A stretch of DNA of 64,000 nt from Microbacterium pullorum. GTDB lineage: Bacteria; Actinomycetota; Actinomycetes; Actinomycetales; Microbacteriaceae. Shown piece by piece: positions 47,519 through 61,321 of this stretch. Location: positions 51,844 to 115,843 of the forward strand of contig NZ_JACSQP010000008.1 of the NCBI RefSeq assembly GCF_014836535.1, written 5' to 3'. Numbering within the stretch: the first letter of the stretch is position 1; every line of letters starts with the position of its first letter. Made by a program: the position numbers and the translations under genes. Under the pieces are notes generated by a model. The model ran no database searches, was not told the origin of the DNA, and saw only the letters and a program-made list of their open reading frames with translations.

Positions 47519-49107
47519 TCAGCGCTTGCCGGGCAGGACGCGGCGCACGAGGCCGAGGGCGACCTGCAGCTCGGGGGCCCGCAGCAGGGCGAGCATGCCG
47601 ACGTAGATCGCGGCGACGATCGCTCCGATGAGCATGGTGCCCACGGCGCCCTGCAGCTTGTCGGCGACCATCCAGCTGTCCTGGGCCCCGACGGCGAAGA
47701 AGACCAGCCAGCCGGCCGCCCCCGCGGGAAGGGCCGCCAGCACGAACCGTCCGATCGCGGGCAGCCAGCGGCCGGCGCCGAGGCCCCCGATCTTGCGGCG
47801 CAGCATCACGGCCGCGATCACGAGGGCTACCGTGAGCGCGATGGACTGGCCGAGGGCGACGCCCGCCGCGGTGAGTCCTGCGGGAAGGGTGGATGCCAGC
47901 AGTGCGGTCACGGCGACGATGACGGCCTGCACGAGCGAGAAGACGAACGGCGTGCGGGTGTCGCCCAGGGCGTAGAACGACCGCTGGATGGTGAAGAGCA
48001 CGGCGATGGGGATGAGCCCCACCAGGTAGCCGCCGAGCACCAGGGCTCCCTCGACGGCTGTCGCGGCGTCGTTGGTGAAGATGCGGGAGACCGGCACGGC
48101 GGCGGCAGCCAGCGCGGCGGTCGCCCCCACGATCAGCACGCCGATCGAGCGGATGCTGGTGTCGATGTCGCGCCGCATGTCATCGATGCGTCCGTCGGCG
48201 GCGTGCTCGCTGAGCTGGGTGAAGTAGGGGATGCCGATCGACAGCACGATGATCGAGTACGGCAGCATGAAGATGAGGTTGGCGTTGCCGGTGACCATGT
48301 TCGCCGCGGCACCCGCGTCTGAGGCATCCGACAGCACGTTGGACTGCACGATCGCGCTCAGCTGGGCTACGAGCACCATGAGGAACGTCCAGCTCGCCAG
48401 CCGGCCGATGACGCCCAGACCCATGCCGCGCCAGTGGAAGTCGGGCCGCAGGTGCAGGCCGGTGCGGCGCCAGAACACCAGCAGCAGCGCGGCCTGCAGC
48501 ACGATGCCGAGCGTCGCGGTGCCCGCGATGAGGGCGATCATGGTGGCATCCCAGCCGGCGATGGATGACTGCGTGCCGTAGAGCACGATGAAGGCGCCGA
48601 ACCCGATGATCGAGACGACGTTGTTGACCACCGGCGTCCACGTGTACGGACCGAACACGCGGCGTGCGTTGAGGGTCTCTCCCAGCAGTGCGTAGAGGCC
48701 GTAGAAGAAGATCTGCGGCAGACACCAGTAGGCGAACACCGTCGCGAGGGCGTGCTGCTCGGGGGAGAATCCGCCGCCGTAGAGCGAGACCAGCAGCGGC
48801 GCGCAGGCGACCGCGATCGCGGTGATGACGAGCAGCACCACCGCGCCCAGGGTGATGAGCTTGGAGATGAACGCCTCGCCGCCGTCTTCGCTGCGGCCGG
48901 CGGCGACGATCTGCGGCACGATGACGCCGGTGAGGATGCCCATCGAGACGATGAGGAAGATGGCGTTGGGCAGCTGATTGGCGACGACGAAGGCATCGCC
49001 CGCCATCGCCGTGCCGATCGCCGTGACCAGCACGATCGATCGCAGCAGCCCGGTCACCCGCGAGACGAGTGTTCCAGCGCCGATCATGACGCTTGCCCGG
49101 CCGATGC

Positions 49108-49111
<4 letters not shown>
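47519..49111 (-). CDS. murJ: Lipid II flippase MurJ
   Basis: This 530-residue protein has about 14 membrane helices and the MviN/MurJ pattern (ASVMIGAGTLVSRVTGLLR at the start, the ANQLPNAIFLIV segment, and YALGDTRTPF in the middle). It moves lipid II across the membrane for peptidoglycan synthesis. Mycobacterial MurJ has a C-terminal pseudokinase domain that binds FhaA; this protein ends soon after the last helices and lacks that domain. Its ATG overlaps the end of the DUF6049 gene by four bases. Confidence 0.94.
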
Positions 49112-51324
<2,213 letters not shown>

Positions 51325-51442
51325 GGTGGGCTTCTGCTCGGGGTGCGATCCATGACCGCACATCAGAGCGATTCTAGGCCGAGCCCTCCTCTGAGCATCC
51401 CGAGTGCTCGGGCGATCCGCCGGATGCGGGTTGAATGGGACG

Positions 51443-52963
51443 ATGCCGCTCTCCCCCGATCCTGCCCTGTGCCGGTCCCTCGCCGCCGACCTGCGCGACG
51501 CGGGCTTCACCGCCGATGCGCTGCGCACTGCCTGGGGCGACTCGGCGGATGCCGCCATCGCACGCGGTGTGCGCGCGCCCGCCGAGCGGGCCCTCGCCGG
51601 ACGCACCGACCCCGTCGCAGTGCTGGCGCGGTTCTTCGTGCTCGGTCTGTCGCAGCCCGCAGTGGCGCTGACAGCGACGCTGCGGCGCACCGCGGTCTCG
51701 GGGCTGGTGGCGCTCGACCTCGCCGCACCCGAACACGACGCGACCGTCGCCCCACGTGCGCTCATCCGACCGCAGGAGCTGGTGGATGCCGCCGGCGACA
51801 TACAGTGGTGGCTCGCGAGCGACCTCGATGAGACGGCCCTCGGCGGGCCGCTGCCCGAGGGTCACGTGCTCGGCGTGGGCGGTGCCTCACTCACCCTCGC
51901 CGGGCTGCAGCTTCCCGGGCATGTCGCCCGGGTGCTCGACGTCGGCACCGGCTGCGGCATCCAGGCGCTGCGCGCCCGCCGAGACGCAGATCACGTCGTC
52001 GCGACCGACATCTCGCCCCGCGCCCTCTTCTTCACCGAGTTCAACGCGGCACTCAACGGCGTGGACGGCATCGAGGTGCGTCACGGAAGCCTGTTCGCGC
52101 CGGTGGCGGGCGAGCAGTTCGACCGCGTCGTGTCGAACCCGCCGTTCGTGATCACGCCGCGTGCCGAGGGCGTCCCCGCCTATGAGTACCGGGACGGCGG
52201 TCTGGTGGGCGATGCGCTCGTGGCGGGGTTCATCCGGGGGGTCGGCGAGCACCTCGCCCCCGGTGGGGTGGCGCAGCTGCTGGGCAATTGGGAGTACCGC
52301 GACGGCGAGGATGGGCTCGATCGGGTGCGGCAGTGGGTGGCGGCATCCAATATGCCGCTGGACGCATGGGTTGTCGAGCGGGAGGTCCTCGACCCGCTCG
52401 AGTATGCGGAGCTCTGGATCCGCGACGGCGGCACCGTCGCCGGGTCCCCCGCGTTCTCCCGGCTCGTGACGGCGTGGCTCGACGATTTCGCGGCGCGCGG
52501 CGTGACGGGGGTGGGGTTCGGCTATGTTCTGCTGCGTCGGCCGGAATCGGGCGCACCCACCCTGTCGCGGTACGAGCGCCTGACCCAGGCCGTGCCGGCA
52601 CCGCTCGGCCCGCACCTGCAGGCCGCCCTCGTCGTACACGATCGGCTCGCCACGCTCGACGACGCTCAGTTGGCGGCAGCCGTGCTCGCCGTCGCGGCCG
52701 ATGTCACCGAGGCACGTCACCATCTGCCCGGCGCGGAGGCGCCGAGCGTCATCGAGCTGCGTCAGGGCGGCGGATTCGGGCGCACGCTCGACGTCGACCC
52801 GGCGCTGGCGGGCCTCGTGGGCGCGTGCGACGGCGACCTGCCCGTGGGCGTGCTCATCGACGCGATCGCGGACCTGCTCGAAGTGGATGCCGCCGCGCTC
52901 CGGGCCGACCTTCTCCCCCGCGTGCGTGAGTTGCTGTTCACAGGGTTCCTGACGTTCGCCTGA
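51443..52963 (+). CDS. SAM-dependent methyltransferase, PrmC/HemK-like
   Basis: This 506-residue protein has an N-terminal helical region (about 1-140), a Rossmann methyltransferase domain with motif I VLDVGTGCGIQALRA (164-178) and NPPF at 232-235, the signature of enzymes that methylate amide or amino nitrogens, and a further C-terminal domain of about 200 residues. PrmC proteins methylate release factors, but this one is much longer, so its substrate is uncertain. The ATG at 51443 is preferred over an earlier start in the same frame. It is divergent from the DUF6049 gene. Confidence 0.82.
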   Translation: MPLSPDPALCRSLAADLRDAGFTADALRTAWGDSADAAIARGVRAPAERALAGRTDPVAVLARFFVLGLSQPAVALTATLRRTAVSGLVALDLAAPEHDATVAPRALIRPQELVDAAGDIQWWLASDLDETALGGPLPEGHVLGVGGASLTLAGLQLPGHVARVLDVGTGCGIQALRARRDADHVVATDISPRALFFTEFNAALNGVDGIEVRHGSLFAPVAGEQFDRVVSNPPFVITPRAEGVPAYEYRDGGLVGDALVAGFIRGVGEHLAPGGVAQLLGNWEYRDGEDGLDRVRQWVAASNMPLDAWVVEREVLDPLEYAELWIRDGGTVAGSPAFSRLVTAWLDDFAARGVTGVGFGYVLLRRPESGAPTLSRYERLTQAVPAPLGPHLQAALVVHDRLATLDDAQLAAAVLAVAADVTEARHHLPGAEAPSVIELRQGGGFGRTLDVDPALAGLVGACDGDLPVGVLIDAIADLLEVDAAALRADLLPRVRELLFTGFLTFA

Positions 52964-53001
52964 ACACGGCGCGGACGGCGACGCTCGGTAGGCTCGACCC
53001 C

Positions 53002-54429
53002 ATGCTCAACATGGCCGAGGGCCTCGCCCGTGCCGCCGCACTGGCCGCGTCGCCGGTGGTCGACACGTTGGCTGCGACATTCGCGAATGCCGGCTTCGAG
53101 CTGGCGCTGGTGGGCGGGCCGGTGCGCGACGCGCTGCTGGGTCGCACGACCAACGACCTCGACTTCACCACGAACGCGCGCCCCGACGACATCCTGCGCA
53201 TCGTGAAACCCGTCTCGACCGCGCAGTGGGACATCGGCCGCGAGTTCGGCACGATCGGCGCGCGCGTACGCGGCGAGCAGGTGGAGATCACCACCTACCG
53301 CGCCGACGAGTACGACGGCGCGACCCGCAAGCCCGTCGTGGCGTTCGGCGACGACCTCGAGGGCGACCTGGCGCGCCGTGACTTCACCGTCAACGCGATG
53401 GCGCTGCGTCTGCCCGGCCCGACGCTCGTCGACCCGTCCGGCGGTGTGGAAGACCTCGTCAGCGGCATTCTGCGCACCCCCGTCGACCCGGGCATCAGCT
53501 TCGGCGACGACCCGCTGCGCATGCTGCGCGCGGCGCGGTTCAGCGCCCAGCTCGGGTTCGACGTCGACCCGGCGACGGTCGCGGCGATGGCCGCCCGCGC
53601 CGACACCCTGTCGATCGTGAGTCCCGAGCGCATCCAGGGCGAGCTGGTGAAGCTGCTGCAGGCCGACGACCCGGTGCGCGGCATCCGTCTGCTGGTCGAG
53701 ACCGGTCTGATGGCGAAGTTCCTCCCCGAGGTGCCGGCGCTGCGACTCGAGATCGACGAGCACCACCACCACAAAGACGTCTACGAGCACTCGCTGACCG
53801 TGCTGCGGCAGGCCATCGAGCTCGAGCACGAGCGTCATCCGGATGCCGCACCCGACGTGCCGCTGCGTGTGGCGGCGCTGCTGCACGACATCGGCAAGCC
53901 CGCGACGCGGCGGCTCGAGGAGGGCGGCGGGGTCACCTTCCACCACCACGACCTCAAGGGCGCGCGGCTGGCCCGCAAGCGTCTGCAGGCGCTGCGCTTC
54001 GACTCCGACACGATCGGCTCGGTCACCAAGCTCATCGAGCTGCACCTGCGGTTCTTCGGCTACGCCGAGGGGGCGTGGAGCGACTCCGCCGTGCGACGCT
54101 ACGTGCGCGACGCCGGCGACGAGCTGGAGCGGCTGCACATCCTCACCCGCGCCGACGTGACGACCCGCAACAAGCGCAAGGCCGCGCGTCTGCGCTCGGC
54201 GTACGACGACATCGAGCGTCGCATCGACGAGCTGGCCGAGCAGGAGCAGCTGCAGTCGATGCGGCCGGCGCTCGACGGCAACCGCATCCAGGAGATCCTC
54301 GGCATCCCACCCGGACCCGTCGTCGGCGAGGCGTACCGCTTCCTGCTCGACGTGCGCCTGGACGAGGGCGTCGTCGACGAGGCCGAGGCCGAGCAGCGCC
54401 TGCGCGCCTGGTGGTCCGCCCGCCCCTGA
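53002..54429 (+). CDS. pcnA: CCA tRNA nucleotidyltransferase
   Basis: This 475-residue enzyme adds or repairs the CCA end of tRNAs, which the tRNA genes in this window do not encode. The head has LVGGPVRDALLGR (37-49) and the catalytic D52-L-D54, followed by GDDPLRMLRAARFSAQLGF. An HD domain (HHHHKDVYEHSL and ALLHDIGKP) lies in the C-terminal half. The TAGGCT box (52989-52994) lies 7 bases before the ATG. In mycobacteria the pcnA gene also sits near the murJ cluster. Confidence 0.94.
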   Translation: MLNMAEGLARAAALAASPVVDTLAATFANAGFELALVGGPVRDALLGRTTNDLDFTTNARPDDILRIVKPVSTAQWDIGREFGTIGARVRGEQVEITTYRADEYDGATRKPVVAFGDDLEGDLARRDFTVNAMALRLPGPTLVDPSGGVEDLVSGILRTPVDPGISFGDDPLRMLRAARFSAQLGFDVDPATVAAMAARADTLSIVSPERIQGELVKLLQADDPVRGIRLLVETGLMAKFLPEVPALRLEIDEHHHHKDVYEHSLTVLRQAIELEHERHPDAAPDVPLRVAALLHDIGKPATRRLEEGGGVTFHHHDLKGARLARKRLQALRFDSDTIGSVTKLIELHLRFFGYAEGAWSDSAVRRYVRDAGDELERLHILTRADVTTRNKRKAARLRSAYDDIERRIDELAEQEQLQSMRPALDGNRIQEILGIPPGPVVGEAYRFLLDVRLDEGVVDEAEAEQRLRAWWSARP

Positions 54430-54443
54430 CCCCGCCACGGCCG

Positions 54444-54510
54444 TGAGACGAATGCGGACGGACGAGACCGCGGGTGACACCCATCGTCTCGTCCGACGGT
54501 ATTCGTCTCA
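54444..54510. repeat. 67-bp palindromic repeat, copy 3
   Basis: Outer arms TGAGACGAAT (54444-54453) and ATTCGTCTCA (54501-54510) are perfect inverted repeats, with inner arms around CGAGAC/GTCTCG. It differs from copies 1 and 2 by compensating changes in both arms, which argues that pairing is maintained. It begins 14 bases after pcnA. Confidence 0.85.
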
Positions 54511-54597
54511 GCGGGAGAGGGGCCCCGGGGGCCGGTGCGCGGCGGGGGGTGGCGGGCTACACTGACCGCACGCTCCCCACCGCCGATCGGAGCTGCC

Positions 54598-55935
54598 ATG
54601 TCGTCATGGTCGACGCGTCGCGATGTCTCACCCGAGAACGCCCGCCTTCTGATCGAGCGTGCCCACGAGGAGTTCGTCGCCACCGGCGACGCAGATGAGC
54701 GTCGTCTGCGCGACGTGCGGGCCCTCGTGCGCGAGTCATGGCGCCGCTCGCGCGCCGGGCACGTCGGCGCCGAGGGACTGCCGCCGCTCGACATGTCGGC
54801 CGCACAGCTCGAGGCCTACCGCCTCACGCACCCGCTCGCCGGCGTCATGGACATGGTGCGCGCACTGCTGCTGCCCGGTTCCGCCGCCGACGCGGGTGTC
54901 GCCGTTGCGGTGGGCGATGCCGCCGGCCGCCTGCTGTGGGTCGAGGGCGACACCCGGGTGCGCACCCTCACCGGCGACATGGGGTTCGTCCCCGGGGCCG
55001 ACTGGTCCGAGCGCGCGGTGGGCACCTCGGCGCCGGGCACCGCGCTCGCACTCGGTCGCTCCGTGCAGATCCGGCAGGCTGAGCACTTCAACCGGCTCGT
55101 GCAGCCGTGGTCGTGCACCGCCGCGCCCGTGCACGACCCCGAGACGCATCGCCTCGTGGGCGTCATCGACGTCACCGGCGGGTCCGAGGCGGTCACCCCG
55201 CAGGCGCAGCTGCTGGTGGATGCCACGGCGCTCGCGATCGAAGGCGAACTGCTGGTGGCGCGCTTGCGGGCACGCGCCGCCGCCCCGGCATCCCGCCGCC
55301 CCCGCGCGCGGATGCCCACCGCGCGCGGCGGCGAGCCGACGCTCGCGACGCTGCGGGTGCTGGGGCGCGACCGGGCGCTGCTGGAGGTCGCCGCGGGCGG
55401 CGTCGAGACCATCACCGAGCTGACGGCACGGCACGCCGAGATCCTGCTCATGCTTGCGACGCATCGCCAGGGCCTGTCAGCCGAGCGCCTGGGTGAGCTG
55501 GTGTACGGGCAGGCGGATGCCGCCCTGACGCTGCGCCCCGAGATGGTGCGGCTGCGCAAGGTGCTCGAGCATGCGGCGCCGCACCTCGTGCGGCAGTCGC
55601 GGCCGTACCGCCTGACCGCCGAGCTCGAGACCGACGCGCACCACGTGCTGTCGCTGCTCGATCGCGGCGCGCACCGCGTCGCGCTGACCGCCTACCGGGG
55701 GTCGGTGCTGCCCGACTCGGTCGCGCCGGGCGTCGAGCAGCTGCGCGAGAGGGTGCGGGTCACGCTGCGGGAAGCACTCCTGGCCGAGGCATCCGTCGAC
55801 GTGCTGATGGCGTACGCCGACTCGGTGGATGCCGCCGATACCGACGTGCTGCGGCTGTGCCTGACGCTGCTCCCCGCCCGCTCCCCCAAACGGGCCCACA
55901 TCCTCGCCGCTTTCGCCGCCCTCGTCGCCGAGTGA
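54598..55935 (+). CDS. GAF-domain transcriptional regulator
   Basis: This 445-residue protein has a GAF-like sensor domain (about 60-215, with [20 protein letters not shown], as in AcoR-type activators) and a C-terminal winged-helix DNA-binding part (about 265-335, [26 protein letters not shown]) followed by a helical BTAD-like tail. It stands directly before an aldehyde dehydrogenase gene, so it probably activates that operon in response to an aldehyde or alcohol. GGAG precedes the ATG at 54598; a -10-like TACACT is at 54559-54564. The effector is inferred only from context. Confidence 0.82.
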   Translation: MSSWSTRRDVSPENARLLIERAHEEFVATGDADERRLRDVRALVRESWRRSRAGHVGAEGLPPLDMSAAQLEAYRLTHPLAGVMDMVRALLLPGSAADAGVAVAVGDAAGRLLWVEGDTRVRTLTGDMGFVPGADWSERAVGTSAPGTALALGRSVQIRQAEHFNRLVQPWSCTAAPVHDPETHRLVGVIDVTGGSEAVTPQAQLLVDATALAIEGELLVARLRARAAAPASRRPRARMPTARGGEPTLATLRVLGRDRALLEVAAGGVETITELTARHAEILLMLATHRQGLSAERLGELVYGQADAALTLRPEMVRLRKVLEHAAPHLVRQSRPYRLTAELETDAHHVLSLLDRGAHRVALTAYRGSVLPDSVAPGVEQLRERVRVTLREALLAEASVDVLMAYADSVDAADTDVLRLCLTLLPARSPKRAHILAAFAALVAE

Positions 55936-56048
55936 GCACTCGTGCCCGCGCGTGCCGCGCGGTGGCCGTGCAAGGGGATGCAACCTTCGGCGGCGTACGG
56001 TCGGCGATGCGCGGCGATGGGGCCGCGCGTCGCGTCGAAGGAGACAAC

Positions 56049-57596
<1,548 letters not shown>

Positions 57597-57606
57597 GTCG
57601 CCGCCG

Positions 57607-57645
57607 CCGGGCGGAGGGGTCGTCGGGGGGCACCCCTCCGCCCGG
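57607..57645 (+). terminator. Strong hairpin between aldehyde dehydrogenase and DUF779
   Basis: CCGGGCGGAGGGGT and ACCCCTCCGCCCGG form a perfect 14-bp stem with an 11-base loop, just after the dehydrogenase stop and before the ribosome-binding site of the next gene. It may lower read-through or protect the upstream mRNA end. Confidence 0.6.
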
Positions 57646-57663
57646 TTCTCCAGGGAGGTCACG

Positions 57664-58068
57664 ATGGTCAGTATCGCCACGTATCAGCGCGTGGATGTGA
57701 CGGATGCCGCGGCCGCGCTGCTGCGGCAGCTCACCGAGCAGCACGGCCCGCTCATGTTCCACCAGTCGGGCGGCTGCTGCGACGGCAGCGCGCCGATGTG
57801 CTTTCCGGTGGGGATGTTCCTCACCGGTCCGAGCGACGTGAAGCTCGGCGAACTCGACGTCGGGCTGCCGCAGCCGATCGAGGTGTTCATCTCGGAGGCG
57901 CAGTTCGAGTACTGGAAGTACACCCACATCACCATCGACGTCGTGCCGGGTCGCGGCGCGGGCTTCAGCGTCGAGGGGCCGACGGGCTACCGGTTCATGA
58001 TCCGCTCGCGCATGCTCACCGACCCCGAGCTGTCCCACTTCGGCCTGGCCCCCGCCCCCGCCCCCTGA
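57664..58068 (+). CDS. DUF779 family protein
   Basis: This 134-residue protein matches DUF779, with FHQSGGCCDGSAPMCFP carrying clustered cysteines that could bind metal, and IEVFISEAQFEYWKYTH. It is nearly always encoded next to aldehyde dehydrogenases like the one upstream, and a role in its maturation or activity is suspected but unproven. AGGGAGG precedes the ATG at 57664. It ends 21 bases before repeat copy 4. Confidence 0.88.
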   Translation: MVSIATYQRVDVTDAAAALLRQLTEQHGPLMFHQSGGCCDGSAPMCFPVGMFLTGPSDVKLGELDVGLPQPIEVFISEAQFEYWKYTHITIDVVPGRGAGFSVEGPTGYRFMIRSRMLTDPELSHFGLAPAPAP

Positions 58069-58550
58069 CCGCGACCGTCCCCGCCACCGTGAGACGACAA
58101 CTGGCGGACGAGACAGTGGGTATTTCCCATGGTCTCGGCCGCCAGTATTCGTTTCAGCGATCGGATGCCGGGCGGGCGTGGCAGGTAGCTCATCCCGTTC
58201 GCCCGGGCGAAGCAGTCGAGCCGGTAGCGGCGGGTGGCCGCACCTGACCGCGAGATGACGAGGGCGACGATGCCCACCAGGCCGATGCCCAGCAGAAACA
58301 GCATCGACGGGATCCTCTCCGACAGGGCGAGACCGACCGAAGAGGATGCCCCGGAGCTCAGCGCCTCGAACACCAGCGCCCCGATGAAGAACGCCGCCAC
58401 CACCACGAGGGCGACGATGCTCGACACCACACCGTTCTCGGCGCGGCCCGACGCATGCAGCTCCCGGGTGAACGCGCGCACGTCGGCGCGGGTCACCGGC
58501 TCGGTGAGAGGTCGGGCGTCGAACGATGCGGATGCCGTGGGCTTGCTCAT
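57987..58550 (-). pseudogene. Truncated paralogue of the neighbouring membrane protein
   Basis: The first ~127 codons resemble the N-terminus of the intact gene at 58567-59814: the FDARPL-EPV start, a helix pair, then RYRLDCFARANG against YRLDRFAGANG. Similarity stops at about 58172. The frame then reads through repeat copy 4 and ends inside the 3' end of DUF779 on the other strand. The C-terminal ~285 residues of the family are missing. It is most likely a decayed duplicate cut at the repeat; it could still make a two-helix membrane peptide. Confidence 0.75.
58090..58156. repeat. 67-bp palindromic repeat, copy 4
   Basis: Outer arms TGAGACGACA (58090-58099) and TATTCGTTTCA (58146-58156) are imperfect inverted repeats; inner arms carry GGCGGACGAGAC and GTCTCGGCCGCC. 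The flank GCGATCGGATGCC to its right is shared, inverted, with copy 2. It lies at the break point of the truncated gene 57987-58550. Confidence 0.82.
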
Positions 58551-58566
58551 CGGGAACCGTTCCGGG

Positions 58567-59814
58567 TCAGCGGCTCAGGAGGCTGAACAGGCCGAACATA
58601 CCGGTCTGCATCCCGACCCAGAGCACCGCGAACAGTCCTATCAGCACGATCGTCCCCCGCGGGATGCGGCGGCGGAGGCGCTGCCCCTGCCGCGCGACCC
58701 CGACGGGAGGGCGCAGCTGCGCGGTGGGCGGGGTGAAGGGAAGGCTCTGCGCACCCATCGCGGCCGCACCCATCGCGGCCGCACCCGGTGAGGTGGCACC
58801 CGGTGCGGGGGTGCCTGCCTGTCCCGGGTGCGCCGTCATCGGCTGCGGGTGGGCGAGCCTCTGGCCGTGCTGCTCAGGAAACACCAGCCGCTCGTCGCGC
58901 CAGCGCTCCCACTGCGCGATCTTGCCCAGCAGCGCACCCACGACCGAGAACAGCCATGCCCACATGCGCGGATCCAGGGTGGAGAAGTCCCGCCGGGCAT
59001 AGAGGAAGAGCCAGTCGTCGACGATCTCGACGTCGAGCTCGGCGGCGTTGTCGATGAGTCGGGCCATGATGTCGGGCGTGAACAGGTAGAGCGCGTCGCG
59101 TTCGTATCCCGCCGGGCAATACAGGCGGAAGTAACGGTCGAAGTCTCCTTCCAGGCTCAGCAGTTGCTCCTTGTCGAAGCTGGCAGGCAGGTTCGAGCCC
59201 AGCAGGCCGTTGTTGCCGACGGCATCCAGCACGATGTGCGGCAGCGGCGCGCTCAGCTTGACGGCGATGTACCCCCAGTGGTGGGTGGTGCTGTTCTTCC
59301 CCGACCCCGTCGTGTACCGGTAGTTCGCGAACTCCACGAAACGCGGCTGCGTGCCGCGGAGCAGATCGCTCGCCACCCGCGCCCGGCCCTGGTGGAAGAT
59401 CATGCCCGGCAGTGGCGGGTCCGTCGCCTCGGGGTACCAGGTGAGGCCGTTCGCGCCGGCGAAGCGATCCAGCCGGTAGGCACGCTCCCGCCCGCGGCGG
59501 GCATTGCGCACCAGGTAGAAGATGATGAACGCCACCACCGCGGCGACGAACAGCAGCGGCAGCAGCCCCACCAGTGCCAACGCACCGAAGCCGTCCGACG
59601 ATGAGAGCCCGATGAAGAGGAAACCGACCGGCGCGAATGCGCCGAGACCGAACACGGCGATCACGACGAGCGCGATGATCGCCTGCACGTTGCGCGATCC
59701 CGGCGTCCGCCCAGTCGCCGCCAGGTGATGTCGGTGCGCGGCGATGGCGGCAAGGTCGACCGGTTCGACGAGGGGCCGGGCGTCGAACGGCTCCGCCGGC
59801 GCAGGTGTCGTCAT
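58567..59814 (-). CDS. Uncharacterised membrane protein
   Basis: This 415-residue protein has no family I can name securely. It has two N-terminal membrane helices (about 42-70 and 77-104), a cytoplasmic soluble domain (about 105-330, RFVEFANYRYTTG then HHWGYIAVKL), an alanine/proline linker with two tandem 15-base repeats (within 58750-58785), and a C-terminal helix. The ATG at 59814 is preceded by a GTG three bases earlier that could also start it. It lies 16 bases upstream of the truncated paralogue. Confidence 0.78.
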   Translation of the reverse strand: MTTPAPAEPFDARPLVEPVDLAAIAAHRHHLAATGRTPGSRNVQAIIALVVIAVFGLGAFAPVGFLFIGLSSSDGFGALALVGLLPLLFVAAVVAFIIFYLVRNARRGRERAYRLDRFAGANGLTWYPEATDPPLPGMIFHQGRARVASDLLRGTQPRFVEFANYRYTTGSGKNSTTHHWGYIAVKLSAPLPHIVLDAVGNNGLLGSNLPASFDKEQLLSLEGDFDRYFRLYCPAGYERDALYLFTPDIMARLIDNAAELDVEIVDDWLFLYARRDFSTLDPRMWAWLFSVVGALLGKIAQWERWRDERLVFPEQHGQRLAHPQPMTAHPGQAGTPAPGATSPGAAAMGAAAMGAQSLPFTPPTAQLRPPVGVARQGQRLRRRIPRGTIVLIGLFAVLWVGMQTGMFGLFSLLSR

Positions 59815-59993
59815 CACAGGAATCCTTCCCAGGGGTCGAACAGGCCGGTCGCCCAGGCAGCGCCGAGAGCGACGAGCGTGCGCGTGGCACTCGGCTGCTT
59901 CCCCTGCACGCCGCTCACGCTATCGAACGCGGGGCGGGGATGCCGCGAGACAGCGATTGCGCCCTCGCGTCGGTCGATGGCCGCGGCATCCGC

Positions 59994-59999
59994 TAGACT
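59994..59999 (+). promoter_or_regulatory. Candidate -10 box of the rpsF operon
   Basis: TAGACT is a strong TANNNT match about 115 bases before rpsF. The leader between about 60006 and 60113 is long enough for the S6:S18 feedback structure known in other bacteria, but no specific fold was confirmed. Its end carries a strong AAGGAGG ribosome-binding site. Confidence 0.5.
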
Positions 60000-60113
60000 G
60001 TCGTGGTTGCCCGTCTGGCCGCGCCCCTGTGCGCACGCGAGCGGGCACGTGCACACACCCTCCTGCTTCCGGGAAATGCCCGGGAGCCGTTCTAGTCCGA
60101 AGGAGGTGGGTCA

Positions 60114-60497
60114 GTGACGCACACGCACCAGTACGAACTCATGGTGATCCTCAACCCCGAAATCGACGAGCGTCTCGTCGCCCCGAACCTTGAGAAGTTC
60201 CTCAAGGTCATCACGAATGATGGGGGCACGATCGACAGCCTCGACATCTGGGGTCGCCGTCGTCTCGCGTACGAGATCGAGAAGAAGACCGAAGGCGTCT
60301 ACGCCGTCGTCAACTTCACTGCCACGGCCGAGGCCACGCAGGAGCTCGACCGTCAGCTGAAGCTGAGCGAGCAGATCATGCGCACCAAGGTTCTGCGCGC
60401 CGAAGACGCCATCGCTATGGTCGCCTCCGAGAAGGAGCGTTCCGACGCGAAGGCCGCTCGCAAGGCTGCCGCGCCCGCGAAGGCCCCGAAGGCGTAA
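60114..60497 (+). CDS. rpsF: Ribosomal protein bS6
   Basis: This 127-residue protein of the small ribosomal subunit starts near [13 protein letters not shown] and contains [22 protein letters not shown]-terminal alanine/lysine tail extends it beyond the usual ~100 residues. GTG start with AAGGAGG nearby. It opens the rpsF-ssb-rpsR-rplI operon and pairs with bS18 on the ribosome. Confidence 0.96.
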   Translation: MTHTHQYELMVILNPEIDERLVAPNLEKFLKVITNDGGTIDSLDIWGRRRLAYEIEKKTEGVYAVVNFTATAEATQELDRQLKLSEQIMRTKVLRAEDAIAMVASEKERSDAKAARKAAAPAKAPKA

Positions 60498-60502
60498 CCA
60501 CC

Positions 60503-61021
60503 ATGGCTGGCGAAACCGTCATCACCGTTGTGGGAAACCTCACGGCAGACCCCGAACTGCGTTACACGCAGGGCGGACTGCCCGTCGCGAACTTCACGAT
60601 CGCGTCGACGCCGCGCACCTTCGACCGTCAGGCGAACGAGTGGAAGGACGGCGAAGCGCTGTTCCTCCGCGCGTCCGTGTGGCGCGATTTCGCGGAGCAC
60701 GTGGCCGGTTCGCTCACCAAGGGCATGCGGGTCATCGCCAGCGGTCGCCTGAAGCAGCGGTCCTACCAGGACCGCGAGGGGCAGAACCGCGTCTCTATCG
60801 AGCTCGAGGTCGACGAAATCGGCCCGTCGCTGCGTTACGCGACCGCACAGGTCACGCGCACCAGCAGCAGCGGTGGCAACAACAGCGGCGGCGGCGGGGG
60901 CGGACAGCAGTCCCGCCCGGCGCAGCAGCAGGTTGCCGACGAGCCGTGGGCGACCCCCGGTTCGGCAAGTCCCGACGCGTGGAGCGCCCCCGGCGCTTAC
61001 GGCGACGACACACCCTTCTGA
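60503..61021 (+). CDS. ssb: Single-stranded DNA-binding protein
   Basis: This 172-residue protein has an OB-fold (about 1-115: [22 protein letters not shown]), a glycine/glutamine-rich linker and the acidic C-terminal tip DDTPF, which recruits partner proteins. It covers single-stranded DNA in replication and repair. It lies 5 bases after rpsF. Confidence 0.96.
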   Translation: MAGETVITVVGNLTADPELRYTQGGLPVANFTIASTPRTFDRQANEWKDGEALFLRASVWRDFAEHVAGSLTKGMRVIASGRLKQRSYQDREGQNRVSIELEVDEIGPSLRYATAQVTRTSSSGGNNSGGGGGGQQSRPAQQQVADEPWATPGSASPDAWSAPGAYGDDTPF

Positions 61022-61055
61022 TCCTCGGATCAACCAACACTCGTAAGGAAACACC

Positions 61056-61310
61056 ATGGCTGGAAAGTCGAGCGGCGACCGCCGCAAGCCGCGGAAGGGC
61101 GCGAAGAACGCTGCCCCCGCGAAGGCGATCCGTGTCGGCGTCATTGACTACAAGGACGTCGCCACTCTCCGCAAGTTCATCTCGGAGCGCGGGAAGATCC
61201 GCGCCCGTCGTATCACCGGGGTTTCGGTGCAGGAGCAGCGTCTGATCGCCAAGGCGATCAAGAACGCCCGTGAAATGGCGCTCCTGCCCTACGCCGGCGC
61301 TGGCCGGTAA
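61056..61310 (+). CDS. rpsR: Ribosomal protein bS18, cysteine-free form
   Basis: This 84-residue protein of the small ribosomal subunit contains [25 protein letters not shown]. The N-terminal zinc-binding cysteines of the classic form are absent (the region reads [12 protein letters not shown]), so this is the zinc-independent type, here encoded in the main operon. It binds bS6 on the ribosome. Confidence 0.95.
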   Translation: MAGKSSGDRRKPRKGAKNAAPAKAIRVGVIDYKDVATLRKFISERGKIRARRITGVSVQEQRLIAKAIKNAREMALLPYAGAGR

Positions 61311-61321
61311 GGGGTCCCGAC

